A DNA stretch of 64,000 nt from positions 424,493-488,492 of the forward strand of contig NZ_STFZ01000014.1 in the NCBI RefSeq assembly GCF_005222845.1, given 5' to 3'. Below are positions 18,024 to 27,046 of the stretch, one piece after another. Position numbers and translations under genes: made by a program. A model generated the notes under the pieces. That model was not told where the DNA came from, searched no databases, and was given only the letters and a program-made list of their open reading frames with translations. Numbering within the stretch: position 1 is the first letter of the stretch; the number at the start of each line of letters is the position of its first letter. The DNA comes from Rhizobium sp. FY34. GTDB lineage: Bacteria > Pseudomonadota > Alphaproteobacteria > Rhizobiales > Rhizobiaceae.

Positions 18024-18536
18024 ATGTCCATGACCGTCACCAAAAGCGAATTTCGCGATGCCATGGCGCGTGTCTGCGCGCCGGTCAATGTCATTACCAG
18101 CAAGGGACCCGCCGGGCGCGGCGGGTTCACCGCCACCGCCATGTGTTCGGTGACTGATGAACCGCCGACGCTTCTGGTGTGCATGAATGCGCGCTCTGCC
18201 CAGACCGGCCTTTTCGTCGAGAATCGGCGTTTCTGCGTCAATGTTCTGACGCCCGATCATCGCGATCTCGCCGGTCTGTTTGCCGGACAGCAGAGCGATA
18301 TGGAGGCACGCTACGCAGCGGCCGACTGGCTGGATCTGCCGTCGGGCAATCAGGCACTGGCGGATGCTATCGTCTCCTTCGATTGCCGGCTGATCGAGGC
18401 GCGCCCTGTCGGAACGCACAATATCTTCATCGGTGAAGTGGTGGGTATCCGCTGCCGCAAGGATGGCGAGGCGCTTTTGTATTTCGATCGCGGCTATGTG
18501 AATGTCGCTTCAGAGGCCCGCAGTGCGGCCGGCTGA
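18024..18536 (+). CDS. hpaC: 4-hydroxyphenylacetate 3-monooxygenase, flavin reductase component
   Basis: 170 residues. The fold is that of short-chain flavin reductases: FRDAMARVCAPVNVITSKGPAGRGGFTATAMCSVTDEPPTLLVCMN binds flavin, and HNIFIGEVVGIR plus LLYFDRGY mark the C-terminus. It makes reduced FAD with NAD(P)H and passes it to HpaB by diffusion. It is co-transcribed with hpaB and separated from hpaF by 102 bases holding an operator, so hpaBC and hpaF-I look like separately controlled units. Confidence 0.93.
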   Translation: MSMTVTKSEFRDAMARVCAPVNVITSKGPAGRGGFTATAMCSVTDEPPTLLVCMNARSAQTGLFVENRRFCVNVLTPDHRDLAGLFAGQQSDMEARYAAADWLDLPSGNQALADAIVSFDCRLIEARPVGTHNIFIGEVVGIRCRKDGEALLYFDRGYVNVASEARSAAG

Positions 18537-18606
18537 AGGCATGTGGTCTCCCGCCAAGCAGTCCCGACGCAGACGACAAAAAGGCGCTTGACATTTTCCC
18601 GTATAC

Positions 18607-18618
18607 TTAACATGTTAA
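18607..18618 (+). promoter_or_regulatory. Probable HpaR operator upstream of hpaF
   Basis: TTAACATGTTAA is a perfect 12-base palindrome 20 bases before the hpaF start. A TTGACA (18588-18593) stands just upstream, with the palindrome covering the expected -10 area (ATGTTA at an 18-base spacing). A repressor here would block transcription of hpaF-E-D-gabD-hpaG-H-I. Confidence 0.6.
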
Positions 18619-18638
18619 TTGAAAGTCTTGGAGGAGAC

Positions 18639-19025
18639 ATGCCCCATTTAACCGTCGAATATTCGGCCAATCTCGATGGCCGGACTGATCTCGGCCATCT
18701 GTGTGAAGCGCTTCTCGAAACGCTGCTTCAGACCGGGCTTTTCGAGATCGGCGCGATCCGTGTGCGCGCGCTTCGTGCCGATCATTTCGCTATTGCCGAC
18801 CGCTTGGCCGAAAACGGTTTCATTGATCTTGTTCTACGTATCGGCACGGGCCGGACGGACGAAGAAAAAAAGCGAACCGGCGAGGCGCTGTTTGCCTGCG
18901 CCACCGATGTGCTCGGCCCCCTTTTCGAGACCCCGCATTTTGCACTGTCGCTGGAGATCCGCGAGATCGATCCAGCGCTCAGCTGGAAGAAGAATGCCAT
19001 CCATCCGCGTCTGCGCGGCAAATAA
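18639..19025 (+). CDS. hpaF: 5-carboxymethyl-2-hydroxymuconate delta-isomerase
   Basis: 128 residues. ATG 18639 is set by GGAGGAG just upstream and by the N-terminus MPHLTVEYSANLD: after Met removal Pro1 is the catalytic base of this tautomerase-superfamily enzyme. It converts 5-carboxymethyl-2-hydroxymuconate to 5-oxopent-3-ene-1,2,5-tricarboxylate. The C-terminus SWKKNAIHPRLRGK is typical. It is the first gene of the operator-controlled hpa meta-cleavage operon. Confidence 0.93.
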   Translation: MPHLTVEYSANLDGRTDLGHLCEALLETLLQTGLFEIGAIRVRALRADHFAIADRLAENGFIDLVLRIGTGRTDEEKKRTGEALFACATDVLGPLFETPHFALSLEIREIDPALSWKKNAIHPRLRGK

Positions 19026-19084
19026 CAATCTTTAGGAAACGCGGTCCTGAACGGCTCGCACCGAGGAAGCTCCGAGGAAATTCC

Positions 19085-20602
19085 ATGTCCAAATTGCAGG
19101 AAAATATCGAGAAGGCGCAAGCCTATCTGGCCCGCTTCAAAGAGGCTGGCGTGCTCAACCGCATCGGCGGCGAAGACGTGGCCGCAGCCGACGGCACGAC
19201 GTTCGAAACCATCTCGCCGGTTGATCTGCAACCGCTTGCGAAGGTGGCGCGTGGCAAGGCTGCGGATATCGACCGGGCCGCCAAGGCGGCAAAGGCTGCG
19301 TTTGCCGATTGGGCTGCAATGCCGGGCGATCAGCGCAAGAAGCTGATGCACAAGATTGCCGATGCCATTGAGGCTCGCGCCGAAGAGATCGCCTTTGTCG
19401 AGGCGATGGATACCGGGCAATCGCTGAAATTTATGGCCAAGGCAGCGCTTCGCGGCGCGGAAAACTTCCGCTATTTCGCCGATCGCGCACCGGAAGCGCG
19501 CGATGGCAGGAGCATTCGTGCGCCGGGCCAGGTGAACATCACCACCCGCGTGCCAATCGGTCCGGTTGGCGTGATCACGCCGTGGAACACGCCTTTCATG
19601 CTGTCGACCTGGAAGATTGCACCGGCGCTTGCGAGCGGCTGCACCATCGTCCACAAGCCGGCGGAATTTTCGCCGCTCACCGCCCGTCTTCTGGTGGAAA
19701 TCGCCGAAGGGGCCGGCCTGCCGAAGGGCGTGTGGAACCTCGTCAACGGTCTGGGTGAAGATGCTGGCAAGGCGCTGACCGAGCATCTGCTGATCAAGGC
19801 GATCGGCTTTGTCGGCGAAAGCCGCACCGGATCGATGATCATGAAACAGGGTGCCGATACCCTGAAGCGCGTTCATTTCGAGCTTGGCGGCAAGAACCCG
19901 GTGATCGTGTTTGCCGATGCCGATCTGGAGCGCGCAGCCGATGCTGCCGTTTTCATGATCTACTCGCTGAACGGCGAGCGTTGCACCTCGTCCTCGCGTC
20001 TCCTGGTGGAAGAGAGCGTTTATGACCGCTTCACCGCATTGGTGGCGGAAAAAGCCAAGCGTATCAAGGTTGGCCATCCGCTTGATCCGGAAACCGTGAT
20101 CGGCCCGCTGATCCACCCGGTGCATGAGAAGAAGGTTCTCGACTATATCGAGATCGGCAAGTCGGAAGGCGCCACGGTTGCCGCCGGCGGCGCGAAGTTC
20201 GATGGTCCAGGCGGCGGCTGCTATGTTTCGCCGACACTGTTTACCGGCGCCAACAACCAGATGCGCATTGCACAGGAAGAGATTTTCGGCCCTGTGCTGA
20301 CGGCCATTCCGTTCAAGGATGAAGCGGACGCGCTCAACATCGCCAATGACGTTCAATATGGCCTGACCGGCTATCTCTGGACCTCGGATGTGACGCGAGC
20401 CTTCCGCTTTACCGATCATCTCGAAGCCGGAATGATCTGGGTGAATTCGGAAAATGTGCGCCACCTGCCGACCCCGTTTGGCGGCGTGAAGAATTCCGGC
20501 ATCGGCCGTGATGGCGGTGACTGGTCCTTCGATTTCTACATGGAAACCAAGAACGTCGCTTTTGCCACGCTGCCGCACGCCATCCAGAAGCTCGGCGGCT
20601 GA
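19085..20602 (+). CDS. hpaE: 5-carboxymethyl-2-hydroxymuconate semialdehyde dehydrogenase
   Basis: 505 residues, NAD-dependent aldehyde dehydrogenase fold. The N-terminus (KAQAYLARFKEAGVLNRIGGED) and IRAPGQVNITTRVPIGPVGVITPWNTPFMLSTWK are specific to HpaE. The catalytic Glu is in HFELGGKNP and the nucleophilic Cys in NGERCTSSSR. It oxidises the ring-cleavage product of HpaD to 5-carboxymethyl-2-hydroxymuconate, the substrate of HpaF. The start has AGGAAATTCC upstream. Confidence 0.94.
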   Translation: MSKLQENIEKAQAYLARFKEAGVLNRIGGEDVAAADGTTFETISPVDLQPLAKVARGKAADIDRAAKAAKAAFADWAAMPGDQRKKLMHKIADAIEARAEEIAFVEAMDTGQSLKFMAKAALRGAENFRYFADRAPEARDGRSIRAPGQVNITTRVPIGPVGVITPWNTPFMLSTWKIAPALASGCTIVHKPAEFSPLTARLLVEIAEGAGLPKGVWNLVNGLGEDAGKALTEHLLIKAIGFVGESRTGSMIMKQGADTLKRVHFELGGKNPVIVFADADLERAADAAVFMIYSLNGERCTSSSRLLVEESVYDRFTALVAEKAKRIKVGHPLDPETVIGPLIHPVHEKKVLDYIEIGKSEGATVAAGGAKFDGPGGGCYVSPTLFTGANNQMRIAQEEIFGPVLTAIPFKDEADALNIANDVQYGLTGYLWTSDVTRAFRFTDHLEAGMIWVNSENVRHLPTPFGGVKNSGIGRDGGDWSFDFYMETKNVAFATLPHAIQKLGG

Positions 20603-20707
20603 TCAGGCTTTCGAACCCATTATAGGCGCGCGGCGGAGGGCCGCGCGGCCATCACCCCAGTCATTGACCGGTCGGCAATGTCCGTTCCGGTGCCCGAGGA
20701 GGAAACC

Positions 20708-21688
20708 ATGCCGCTGCCGAAATTCAATCTCTACCCGGCCTTCAACACCGTGCGTCTGAGCCACGTTGAGTTCGTGGTGAAGGATCTGGCTGCCAGCCGC
20801 GCCTTCTATGCCGATATTCTCGGCCTGCAGGTGACGGATGAGGATACAGAAACCGTCTATCTTCGTGCTCTGGAAGAGCGCGGACACCATTGCATCATCC
20901 TGAAGAAGGGCGATGTGGCAGCGGTCAATTTCCTGGCCATGAAGGTCTATTCGGAAGAGGACCTGGACAAGGCGAAAAGCTATTTCGATGCCAAGGGCCA
21001 CACGACCTCATGGGTCGAGCGTCCCTTTCAGGGCCGCACGCTGCGCACCACGGACAATTTCGGCATTCCGCTGGAATTTTACCACAAGATGGACCGCCTG
21101 GCGCCGATCCACCAGAAATATGCGCTCTATCACGGCGTCAAGCCGTTGCGCATCGATCACTTCAACTGCTTCACGCCGGATGTCGATGCCTCCGTCGCCT
21201 TCTACAACGACATCGGTTTTCGCGTGACCGAATATACCGAGGACGACGAGAGCAAGAAGCTCTGGGCGGCCTGGATGCATCGCAAGGGCGGCGTGCATGA
21301 CATGGCCTTTACCAATGGCGTTGGTCCGCGCCTGCATCACACCGCCTTCTGGGTGCCGACGCCGCTCAACATCATCGATCTGCTCGACCTGATGTCGACA
21401 ACTGGCTATCTCGCTAATATCGAGCGTGGCCCCGGTCGCCACGGCATTTCCAATGCCTTCTTCCTCTATATTCTCGATCCGGACGGCCATCGTATCGAGA
21501 TTTACTGCTCGGATTATCAGACCGTCGATCCGGATCTCGAGCCGATCAAATGGGACCTGAAGGACCCGCAGCGCCAGACGTTGTGGGGCGCTCCTGCCCC
21601 GCGCTCATGGTTTGAGCATGGCAGCAGTTTTGCCAATACGGCAACGCTTGAGCCGCTTTTGAAGGCCCAGCCGATCATTGCGCCGTGA
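20708..21688 (+). CDS. hpaD: 3,4-dihydroxyphenylacetate (homoprotocatechuate) 2,3-dioxygenase
   Basis: 326 residues from ATG 20708 (GAGGA upstream; an ATG at 20678 is poorer). A type I extradiol dioxygenase with two glyoxalase-fold modules. The iron ligands lie in LRIDHFNCF (His151), PRLHHTAFW (His210 or 211) and DGHRIEIYC (Glu264). NIERGPGRHGISNAFFLY is the conserved active-site lid block. It cleaves homoprotocatechuate next to the hydroxyls to give the semialdehyde used by HpaE. Confidence 0.94.
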   Translation: MPLPKFNLYPAFNTVRLSHVEFVVKDLAASRAFYADILGLQVTDEDTETVYLRALEERGHHCIILKKGDVAAVNFLAMKVYSEEDLDKAKSYFDAKGHTTSWVERPFQGRTLRTTDNFGIPLEFYHKMDRLAPIHQKYALYHGVKPLRIDHFNCFTPDVDASVAFYNDIGFRVTEYTEDDESKKLWAAWMHRKGGVHDMAFTNGVGPRLHHTAFWVPTPLNIIDLLDLMSTTGYLANIERGPGRHGISNAFFLYILDPDGHRIEIYCSDYQTVDPDLEPIKWDLKDPQRQTLWGAPAPRSWFEHGSSFANTATLEPLLKAQPIIAP

Positions 21689-21779
21689 GCGCGACGACCG
21701 ATAGCGGGGAGGGGGCTGTCGCAAGCCTGCCTCCCCAATCCCTATTCCTGTCCAAAGTTTTGAGCGAGGGATGAAGCCG

Positions 21780-23234
21780 ATGACCTTGAACGACCCCACC
21801 TTGTTCCGCCAGGCTGCGCTCGTGGGCGGTGACTGGATCGCGGCTGATCCGGCCAATGCGATTGCCGTCACCAATCCGGCGACGGGCGTCGTCATCGGCC
21901 ATGTGCCGAAGCTCGGTACCGCTGAAACCAAGGCGGCCATTGCCGCCGCGCAAGTCGCACAGGCGGAATGGGCGGCGCGCACCGCCAAGGACCGTGCCGG
22001 CATCCTGCGCAACTGGTTTAACCTGATGATGGAAAACCAGGAGGATCTCGGCCGTATCCTGACGCTGGAACAGGGCAAGCCGCTGGCGGAAGCCAAGGGC
22101 GAGATCGCCTATGGGGCAAGCTTCATCGAATGGTTCGCCGAGGAAGCCCGTCGCGTCTATGGCGATATCATTCCCGGTCACCAGAAGGACAAGCGCATTC
22201 TGGTGATGAAGCAGCCGATCGGCGTGGTGGCCGCCATCACGCCTTGGAACTTCCCGAATGCCATGATCACCCGCAAGGCCGGTCCTGCCTTTGCCGCCGG
22301 CTGCGCCATGGTGCTGAAGCCGGCTTCGCAGACGCCGTTTTCGGCAATTGCGCTCGCGGTTCTGGCCGAACGTGCCGGCCTGCCGAAGGCGCTCTTCAGC
22401 GTGCTCACCGGATCGGCCCGTGAAATCGGCGCCGAGATGACGGCAAATCCCGTGGTGCGCAAGCTGACCTTCACCGGATCTACCGAAGTGGGCGCAGAGC
22501 TTTACCGCCAGTCGGCCCCGACGATTAAGAAACTCGGGCTGGAACTGGGCGGCAATGCGCCGTTCATCGTGTTCGATGATGCGGATCTTGATGCGGCCGT
22601 CGAAGGTGCCCTGATCGCCAAGTTCCGCAACAATGGCCAGACTTGCGTCTGCGCCAACCGGCTTTACGTCCAGGACGGTGTTTATGATGCCTTTGCACAG
22701 AAGCTTGCAACCGCTGTCGGCAAGCTGAAGACCGGCAATGGCTTCGATGAAGGCGTGGCGCTCGGTCCGCTGATCGACGAGGCGGCGCTCAAGAAGGTCG
22801 GCGAGCATGTGGCGGACGCCGTGTCCAAGGGCGCCACGATCCTGCAGGGCGGCAAGCCGCACGCGCTTGGCGGCACTTTCTATGAAGCGACGGTGCTTGC
22901 GAATGTGACGCAGGACATGGCGGTCGCCACCGAGGAAACCTTCGGACCCGTTGCTCCGCTGTTCCGGTTCAAGGATGAGGCCGATGTCATCGCCAAGGCC
23001 AATGACACCGAATTTGGCCTCGCCTCCTATTTCTACGCCAAGGATCTTGCCCGCGTGTTCCGCGTGGCGGAGGCGCTCGAATACGGCATGGTCGGCGTCA
23101 ATACCGGCCTCATCTCAACGGCGGAAGCGCCGTTCGGCGGGGTCAAATCCTCGGGCCTTGGACGAGAAGGTTCCAAATACGGCATCGATGACTTCATCGA
23201 GATCAAATACGTTTGCCTCGGCGGTATCCAGTAA
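21780..23234 (+). CDS. gabD: Succinate-semialdehyde dehydrogenase
   Basis: 484 residues. ATG 21780 has GAGGG nine bases upstream; ATG 21771 abuts that site. It carries the SSADH/GabD signatures EARRVYGDIIPGHQKDKRILV, GVVAAITPWNFPNAMITRK, LELGGNAPFIVFDDADLD (catalytic Glu) and NNGQTCVCANR (catalytic Cys with the redox-switch partner). It oxidises succinate semialdehyde, which HpaI releases, to succinate, so it closes the pathway into the TCA cycle. Standing inside the hpa operon between hpaD and hpaG supports this role over GABA catabolism. Confidence 0.9.
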   Translation: MTLNDPTLFRQAALVGGDWIAADPANAIAVTNPATGVVIGHVPKLGTAETKAAIAAAQVAQAEWAARTAKDRAGILRNWFNLMMENQEDLGRILTLEQGKPLAEAKGEIAYGASFIEWFAEEARRVYGDIIPGHQKDKRILVMKQPIGVVAAITPWNFPNAMITRKAGPAFAAGCAMVLKPASQTPFSAIALAVLAERAGLPKALFSVLTGSAREIGAEMTANPVVRKLTFTGSTEVGAELYRQSAPTIKKLGLELGGNAPFIVFDDADLDAAVEGALIAKFRNNGQTCVCANRLYVQDGVYDAFAQKLATAVGKLKTGNGFDEGVALGPLIDEAALKKVGEHVADAVSKGATILQGGKPHALGGTFYEATVLANVTQDMAVATEETFGPVAPLFRFKDEADVIAKANDTEFGLASYFYAKDLARVFRVAEALEYGMVGVNTGLISTAEAPFGGVKSSGLGREGSKYGIDDFIEIKYVCLGGIQ

Positions 23235-23247
23235 AGGAAGCCCATTC

Positions 23248-24120
23248 ATGACCCATCCCCGTTTCGCCAGCTTTTCCACGTCCAAACGGACGGGCTACGG
23301 CCTGATCGTAGATGAGGGCGTCATCGATCTGTCCCTGCGCTATGGCGATCGCTATGCGACGCTGCGCGAGGTGATTGAAGCCGGACAGCTTGGCGCCCTT
23401 GCAGAGGCTTGCCGTGATCTGCCGGTTGATTATCCCTTGAGCGAGATCACCTATGAAATCCCGGTTCCGGCTCCCGAAAAAATCATCTGCGTTGGCGTGA
23501 ATTTCCCCGACCGCAACGAGGAATACAAGGACGGGCAGGCAGCACCCAGTAACCCCTCGCTGTTCATTCGCTTTCCGCGCTCCTTTACCGGCCATGACCG
23601 GCCACTTATCCGTCCGCCGGAAAGCCACCAACTCGATTACGAAGGCGAAATCACCATCGTCATCGGCAAGGGTGGTCGCCGCATTCCGCAAGCCGAAGCG
23701 CTCGACCATATCGCGGCGCTGACGCTGTGCAATGAAGGCACGCTGCGTGACTGGGTGCGTCACGCCAAGTTCAATGTCACGCAGGGCAAGAATTTCGATG
23801 CCTCCGGCTCCATCGGCCCCTGGCTTGTTCCTTACACAGACGAAAGCCAGCTTGCCGATATCAAGCTTGAAGCCCGCGTCAATGGCGAGGTGCGCCAGAG
23901 CGACCGCACCAGCCGGATGATTTTTTCGTTCCGGAAAATCATCAATTACGTGTCCACTTTCACGACGCTGGTTGCCGGCGATGTCATCGTCTGCGGCACG
24001 CCGACGGGCGCCGGCGCGCGCTTCGACCCACCGATCTGGCTGAAGCCGGGCGATGTGGTGGAGGTGGAAGCCGAAGGTATCGGACTGTTGCGCAACACCA
24101 TTGCCGACGAGGTGCTGTGA
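23248..24120 (+). CDS. hpaG: Fumarylacetoacetate-hydrolase-family protein, HpaG-type decarboxylase/isomerase
   Basis: 290 residues from ATG 23248 (AAAGGAAG upstream). An N-terminal cap of about 70 residues is followed by the FAH catalytic domain: ICVGVNFPDRNEEY, LDYEGEITIVIGKGG (metal-binding Glu residues), NEGTLRDWVRHAKFNVTQGKNFD and VIVCGTPTGAGA. By context it acts on 5-oxopent-3-ene-1,2,5-tricarboxylate or on the diene-dioate formed from it. Enteric HpaG is two such domains fused (about 430 residues) for the decarboxylase and isomerase steps; here there is one domain, so one step may be done elsewhere or both by this protein. Confidence 0.85.
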   Translation: MTHPRFASFSTSKRTGYGLIVDEGVIDLSLRYGDRYATLREVIEAGQLGALAEACRDLPVDYPLSEITYEIPVPAPEKIICVGVNFPDRNEEYKDGQAAPSNPSLFIRFPRSFTGHDRPLIRPPESHQLDYEGEITIVIGKGGRRIPQAEALDHIAALTLCNEGTLRDWVRHAKFNVTQGKNFDASGSIGPWLVPYTDESQLADIKLEARVNGEVRQSDRTSRMIFSFRKIINYVSTFTTLVAGDVIVCGTPTGAGARFDPPIWLKPGDVVEVEAEGIGLLRNTIADEVL

Positions 24121-24121
24121 C

Positions 24122-24925
24122 ATGCTGACGAAGGACCAGATCGCCGCTGCTGCCGGGAGCCTGGATGAGGCCGAGCGGACACGCATTCAGACCGGGCTTC
24201 TGTCACTGAAGCACCCGGACATCACTATGGACGACGCCTACGCCATTCAGGCCGCCTGGGTGCAGAGGAAGGTGGCAGCGGGTCGAAAGGTGATCGGCTG
24301 GAAAATCGGGCTGACCTCCAAGGCCATGCAATATGCGCTGAACATCAATATCCCGGATTCCGGCGTGTTGTTCGATGACATGGTCTTCGAGGACGGCGCG
24401 ACCGTGCCGAAGACCCGCTTCATCCAGCCGCGCATCGAGGCGGAAATCGCCTTCGTCATGAAGGCACCGCTGAAAGGACCCGGCGTCACGGTGTTCGATG
24501 TGCTGAACGCCACCGATTACGTGACGCCGGCGCTGGAAATCCTCGACACACGTATCCTGCGCATTGATCCCGAAACGAAGAAGGCGCGCAATGTCTTCGA
24601 CACGATTTCCGACAATGCCGCCAATGCCGGCGTGGTCACCGGTGGCCGCGCCGTGCGGCCGGACCAGCTCGACATGCGCTGGATGGGCGCCATCGTTTCG
24701 CGCAATGCGGAAGTGGAAGAGACCGGGCTTGGCGCCGGCGTTCTCAACCAGCCGGCCCGCGGTGTGGCCTGGCTTGCCAACCGGCTTGCCCAGTATGGCG
24801 ATGGCATAGAGGCCGGGCAGATCGTGCTGGCAGGCTCCTTCATCCGGCCGATCGAGGCGCGTCACGGCGATACGATCACGGCTGATTTCGGGCCTTACGG
24901 CTCGGTCAGTCTCTATTTCGAATAG
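24122..24925 (+). CDS. hpaH: 2-oxo-hept-3-ene-1,7-dioate hydratase
   Basis: 267 residues, starting one base after the hpaG stop. It has the hydratase/decarboxylase fold of the FAH superfamily: [26 protein letters not shown] (metal-binding Glu pair), ALEILDTRI and [22 protein letters not shown]. It adds water to 2-oxohept-3-ene-1,7-dioate to give the aldolase substrate 4-hydroxy-2-oxoheptanedioate, which HpaI then cleaves. Confidence 0.93.
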   Translation: MLTKDQIAAAAGSLDEAERTRIQTGLLSLKHPDITMDDAYAIQAAWVQRKVAAGRKVIGWKIGLTSKAMQYALNINIPDSGVLFDDMVFEDGATVPKTRFIQPRIEAEIAFVMKAPLKGPGVTVFDVLNATDYVTPALEILDTRILRIDPETKKARNVFDTISDNAANAGVVTGGRAVRPDQLDMRWMGAIVSRNAEVEETGLGAGVLNQPARGVAWLANRLAQYGDGIEAGQIVLAGSFIRPIEARHGDTITADFGPYGSVSLYFE

Positions 24926-24936
24926 GAGTTTGTTGC

Positions 24937-25746
24937 ATGCCCGCACCCGTCAACCGGTTCAAGCAGACATTGAAGGAAGGGCAGGTGCAGATCGGCCTGT
25001 GGCAGGCGCTCGCCAATCCCTATACGGTCGAGATCTGCGCCGGCGCCGGCTATGACTGGCTGCTGCTCGACGCCGAACATGCACCGAACGATATTCCGCT
25101 TCTGCTGGCGCAATTGCAGGCCATGCAGGGCTCACCCAGCCATCCAATCATCCGCCCGCCGATCGGCGAGACATGGATCATCAAGCAGTTGCTGGATATC
25201 GGCGCCCAGACGCTGCTGATACCCATGGTGGAAAGCGGCGCGCAGGCGGCGGATCTGGTGAAAGCCACCCGATACCCGCCGCATGGCGTGCGGGGCGTTG
25301 GCGCAGCGCTCGCGCGTGCCTCGCGCTTCAATCGCATTCCCGATTATCTGCAGACCGCCAATGATGAAATCTGCCTGCTCTTGCAGGTGGAAAGCCGCGC
25401 CGGGCTTGCAGCCCTCGATGACATTGCCGAAACCGACGGCGTGGACGGTGTCTTCATCGGGCCCGCCGATCTTGCCGCCGACATGGGTTTTCTTGGGCAA
25501 CCCGGTGCGCCGGAAGTGCAGGCGGAAGTGGAAAAAGCGCTGGCAAGAATCCAGTCGCATGGCAAGGCCGCCGGCATCCTGATCGGAGATCTGGCGCTGG
25601 CCAAACGCTATGTGGAGCTTGGTGCCACCTTCGTCGCCATCGGCAACGACGTCACACTCTTCGCCAATGCCACCAACAAGCTCCTTGCGGATTTCAAGTC
25701 CGTGCAGCCGATCGCTGCATCCTGGGCGGGAGGGCAGGTTTACTGA
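24937..25746 (+). CDS. hpaI: 4-hydroxy-2-oxoheptane-1,7-dioate aldolase
   Basis: 269 residues of the class II HpcH/HpaI pyruvate aldolase family. QIGLWQALANPYTVEICAGAGYDWLLLDAEHAPND starts the barrel with the catalytic His in DAEHAPN. The metal ligands Glu and Asp are in LLQVESRAG and GPADLAADMG. It splits the hydroxy-oxo diacid into pyruvate and succinate semialdehyde; GabD uses the latter. It is the last hpa gene, and an unrelated operator lies in the 200 bases that follow. Confidence 0.94.
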   Translation: MPAPVNRFKQTLKEGQVQIGLWQALANPYTVEICAGAGYDWLLLDAEHAPNDIPLLLAQLQAMQGSPSHPIIRPPIGETWIIKQLLDIGAQTLLIPMVESGAQAADLVKATRYPPHGVRGVGAALARASRFNRIPDYLQTANDEICLLLQVESRAGLAALDDIAETDGVDGVFIGPADLAADMGFLGQPGAPEVQAEVEKALARIQSHGKAAGILIGDLALAKRYVELGATFVAIGNDVTLFANATNKLLADFKSVQPIAASWAGGQVY

Positions 25747-25820
25747 CGCATACGGGGTGCCGCAAGCGTCGGCGGCAGACCGGATATCATCTCTGACGGC
25801 ACTCAAGCATGATGAATTTC

Positions 25821-25841
25821 TTGACATGTAACATGGTAGTT
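25821..25841 (+). promoter_or_regulatory. TTGACA promoter element overlapping a GntR-type half operator
   Basis: TTGACA (25821-25826) runs into ATGTAACATGGTAGTT (25826-25841). The first ten bases match the perfect palindrome ATGTAACATGTTACAT found at 35082-35097 next to the GntR gene. It lies upstream of the TRAP operon and would place that operon under the same regulator. Confidence 0.5.
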
Positions 25842-25946
25842 GTCACAGTTTGAGCCTGGGATATTCAGGGCATTCCGCTTTCTGAGGAGGGGGTGGAAAT
25901 GTCCAAAGCCGGGTCTCAACACAAAGTTTCACAAGGGAGGAAGACA

Positions 25947-26981
25947 ATGAAGATCATTTCCAGTGTGGTCGCCGCCACAATGCTGATGGTGGCAAGCGCC
26001 GCTCAGGCCGCGCCCGTCAAGCTCAAGTTCGCGCATTTCTGGGGTGCAAATTCTGGTCCGCACCAGGATTTTGCACTCGGCTGGGCCGATCAGGTCACGA
26101 AGTGCTCGGGTGGCGAGATTACCTTCGAATTTTACACCGCCGGTACGCAGCTCGGCAATGTGACGAAGCTCGAGGACGAGTTGCGCGCCGGCCTCGTGGA
26201 TCTGGCGCATGGCCTGAACCATTTGCCGCGCAACCGCTTCACGCAGGCGACCATTATCGATACGCCGCTTCTGTCGAAAAGCGCCTATGCCAATTCCATG
26301 ACGCTCTGGACCCTTTTCAAGGAGGGCGCGATTTCCAAGCCTTATGAAGGTCTGCAGGTGCTGGCGCTGCATGCGCATGCGGCGGGTCTCATCCACACCA
26401 AGGGCAAGGCGGTTCGCCTGCCGGAAGATCTGAAGGGCATGCGCATCCGTTCGCCATCGCCTGCCGCTGCATTGATGTTGCAGGAACTGGGGGCCGTGCC
26501 GGTTGGCCTGCCGCCGGGCGAGACCTATGAAGCGATTTCCAAGGGCACGGCGGATGGCACGATTTTCCCCTGGGAAGGCGTTGCCGGCTTCAAGCTTGCC
26601 GAAGTGCTCGACTATTCGTCGGACCTGAAGCTCAACGCCGCATCCTTCTGGTTTGCGATGAATGAGAACAAATACAAGTCATTGAGCGATACACAGCGCA
26701 AATGCGTTGACGAGGCCTCCTATGAGCCGCTGGTGAAAAAGGCCGGCGATTACTGGGCCAAGTGGGACAAGCCCGGTCTGGAGCAGACCAAGGCTGCCGG
26801 CAACGAGATCATCGAACCGGATGCCGCAGCCCAGGCTGCCTGGCAGACGGCGATGAAGCCGGTGATTGCGAGCTACCTGGCATCGCTGAAGAAGGACGGC
26901 TTTGCCAATGCGGACGAAGTCTACCAGCGGGCGCAGCAGCTCGTGCCGCAATACGAGGCGGAATATCTCTCGCGCAAGTAA
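25947..26981 (+). CDS. TRAP transporter solute-binding protein, probable aromatic or keto acid ligand
   Basis: 344 residues from ATG 25947 (GGGAGGA upstream; an earlier in-frame ATG at 25893 would add a non-signal sequence). A Sec signal peptide of about 22 residues ends in SAAQA. The DctP fold shows KLKFAHFWG, YTAGTQLGNVTKLEDELRAGLVDLAHG and the ligand-clamp region GMRIRSPSPAAALMLQELGAVPVGLPPGETYEAISKGTADG, where an Arg normally pairs with a carboxylate. The GLPPGE and IFPWEG pattern is like that of binding proteins for aromatic acids. Neighbouring decarboxylase and dehydrogenase genes suggest an aryl 2-oxo or 2-hydroxy acid. A stem-loop follows the gene. Confidence 0.9.
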   Translation: MKIISSVVAATMLMVASAAQAAPVKLKFAHFWGANSGPHQDFALGWADQVTKCSGGEITFEFYTAGTQLGNVTKLEDELRAGLVDLAHGLNHLPRNRFTQATIIDTPLLSKSAYANSMTLWTLFKEGAISKPYEGLQVLALHAHAAGLIHTKGKAVRLPEDLKGMRIRSPSPAAALMLQELGAVPVGLPPGETYEAISKGTADGTIFPWEGVAGFKLAEVLDYSSDLKLNAASFWFAMNENKYKSLSDTQRKCVDEASYEPLVKKAGDYWAKWDKPGLEQTKAAGNEIIEPDAAAQAAWQTAMKPVIASYLASLKKDGFANADEVYQRAQQLVPQYEAEYLSRK

Positions 26982-26989
26982 TGGTCGCC

Positions 26990-27016
26990 GGCGGCATGGA
27001 TCCTATCCGTGCCGCC
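26990..27016 (+). repeat. Stem-loop between TRAP binding protein and permease genes
   Basis: GGCGGCATGGAT-CCT-ATCCGTGCCGCC: a 12-bp stem with one wobble pair and a 3-base loop, followed by TTTC. It may protect the 3' end of the binding-protein message or partly terminate before the permease genes. Confidence 0.65.
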
Positions 27017-27046
27017 TTTCTCACGCTCCATTGAAGAAGCTGTCCC

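Noticed and set aside
18588..18607. TTGACA followed by TATACT as a promoter
   Set aside because: Only 8 bases separate the two elements, too few for a sigma70-type promoter; the -10 is more likely inside the palindrome.
18782..20578. 598-codon open frame opposite hpaE
   Set aside because: No family resemblance; hpaE on the other strand is unambiguous.
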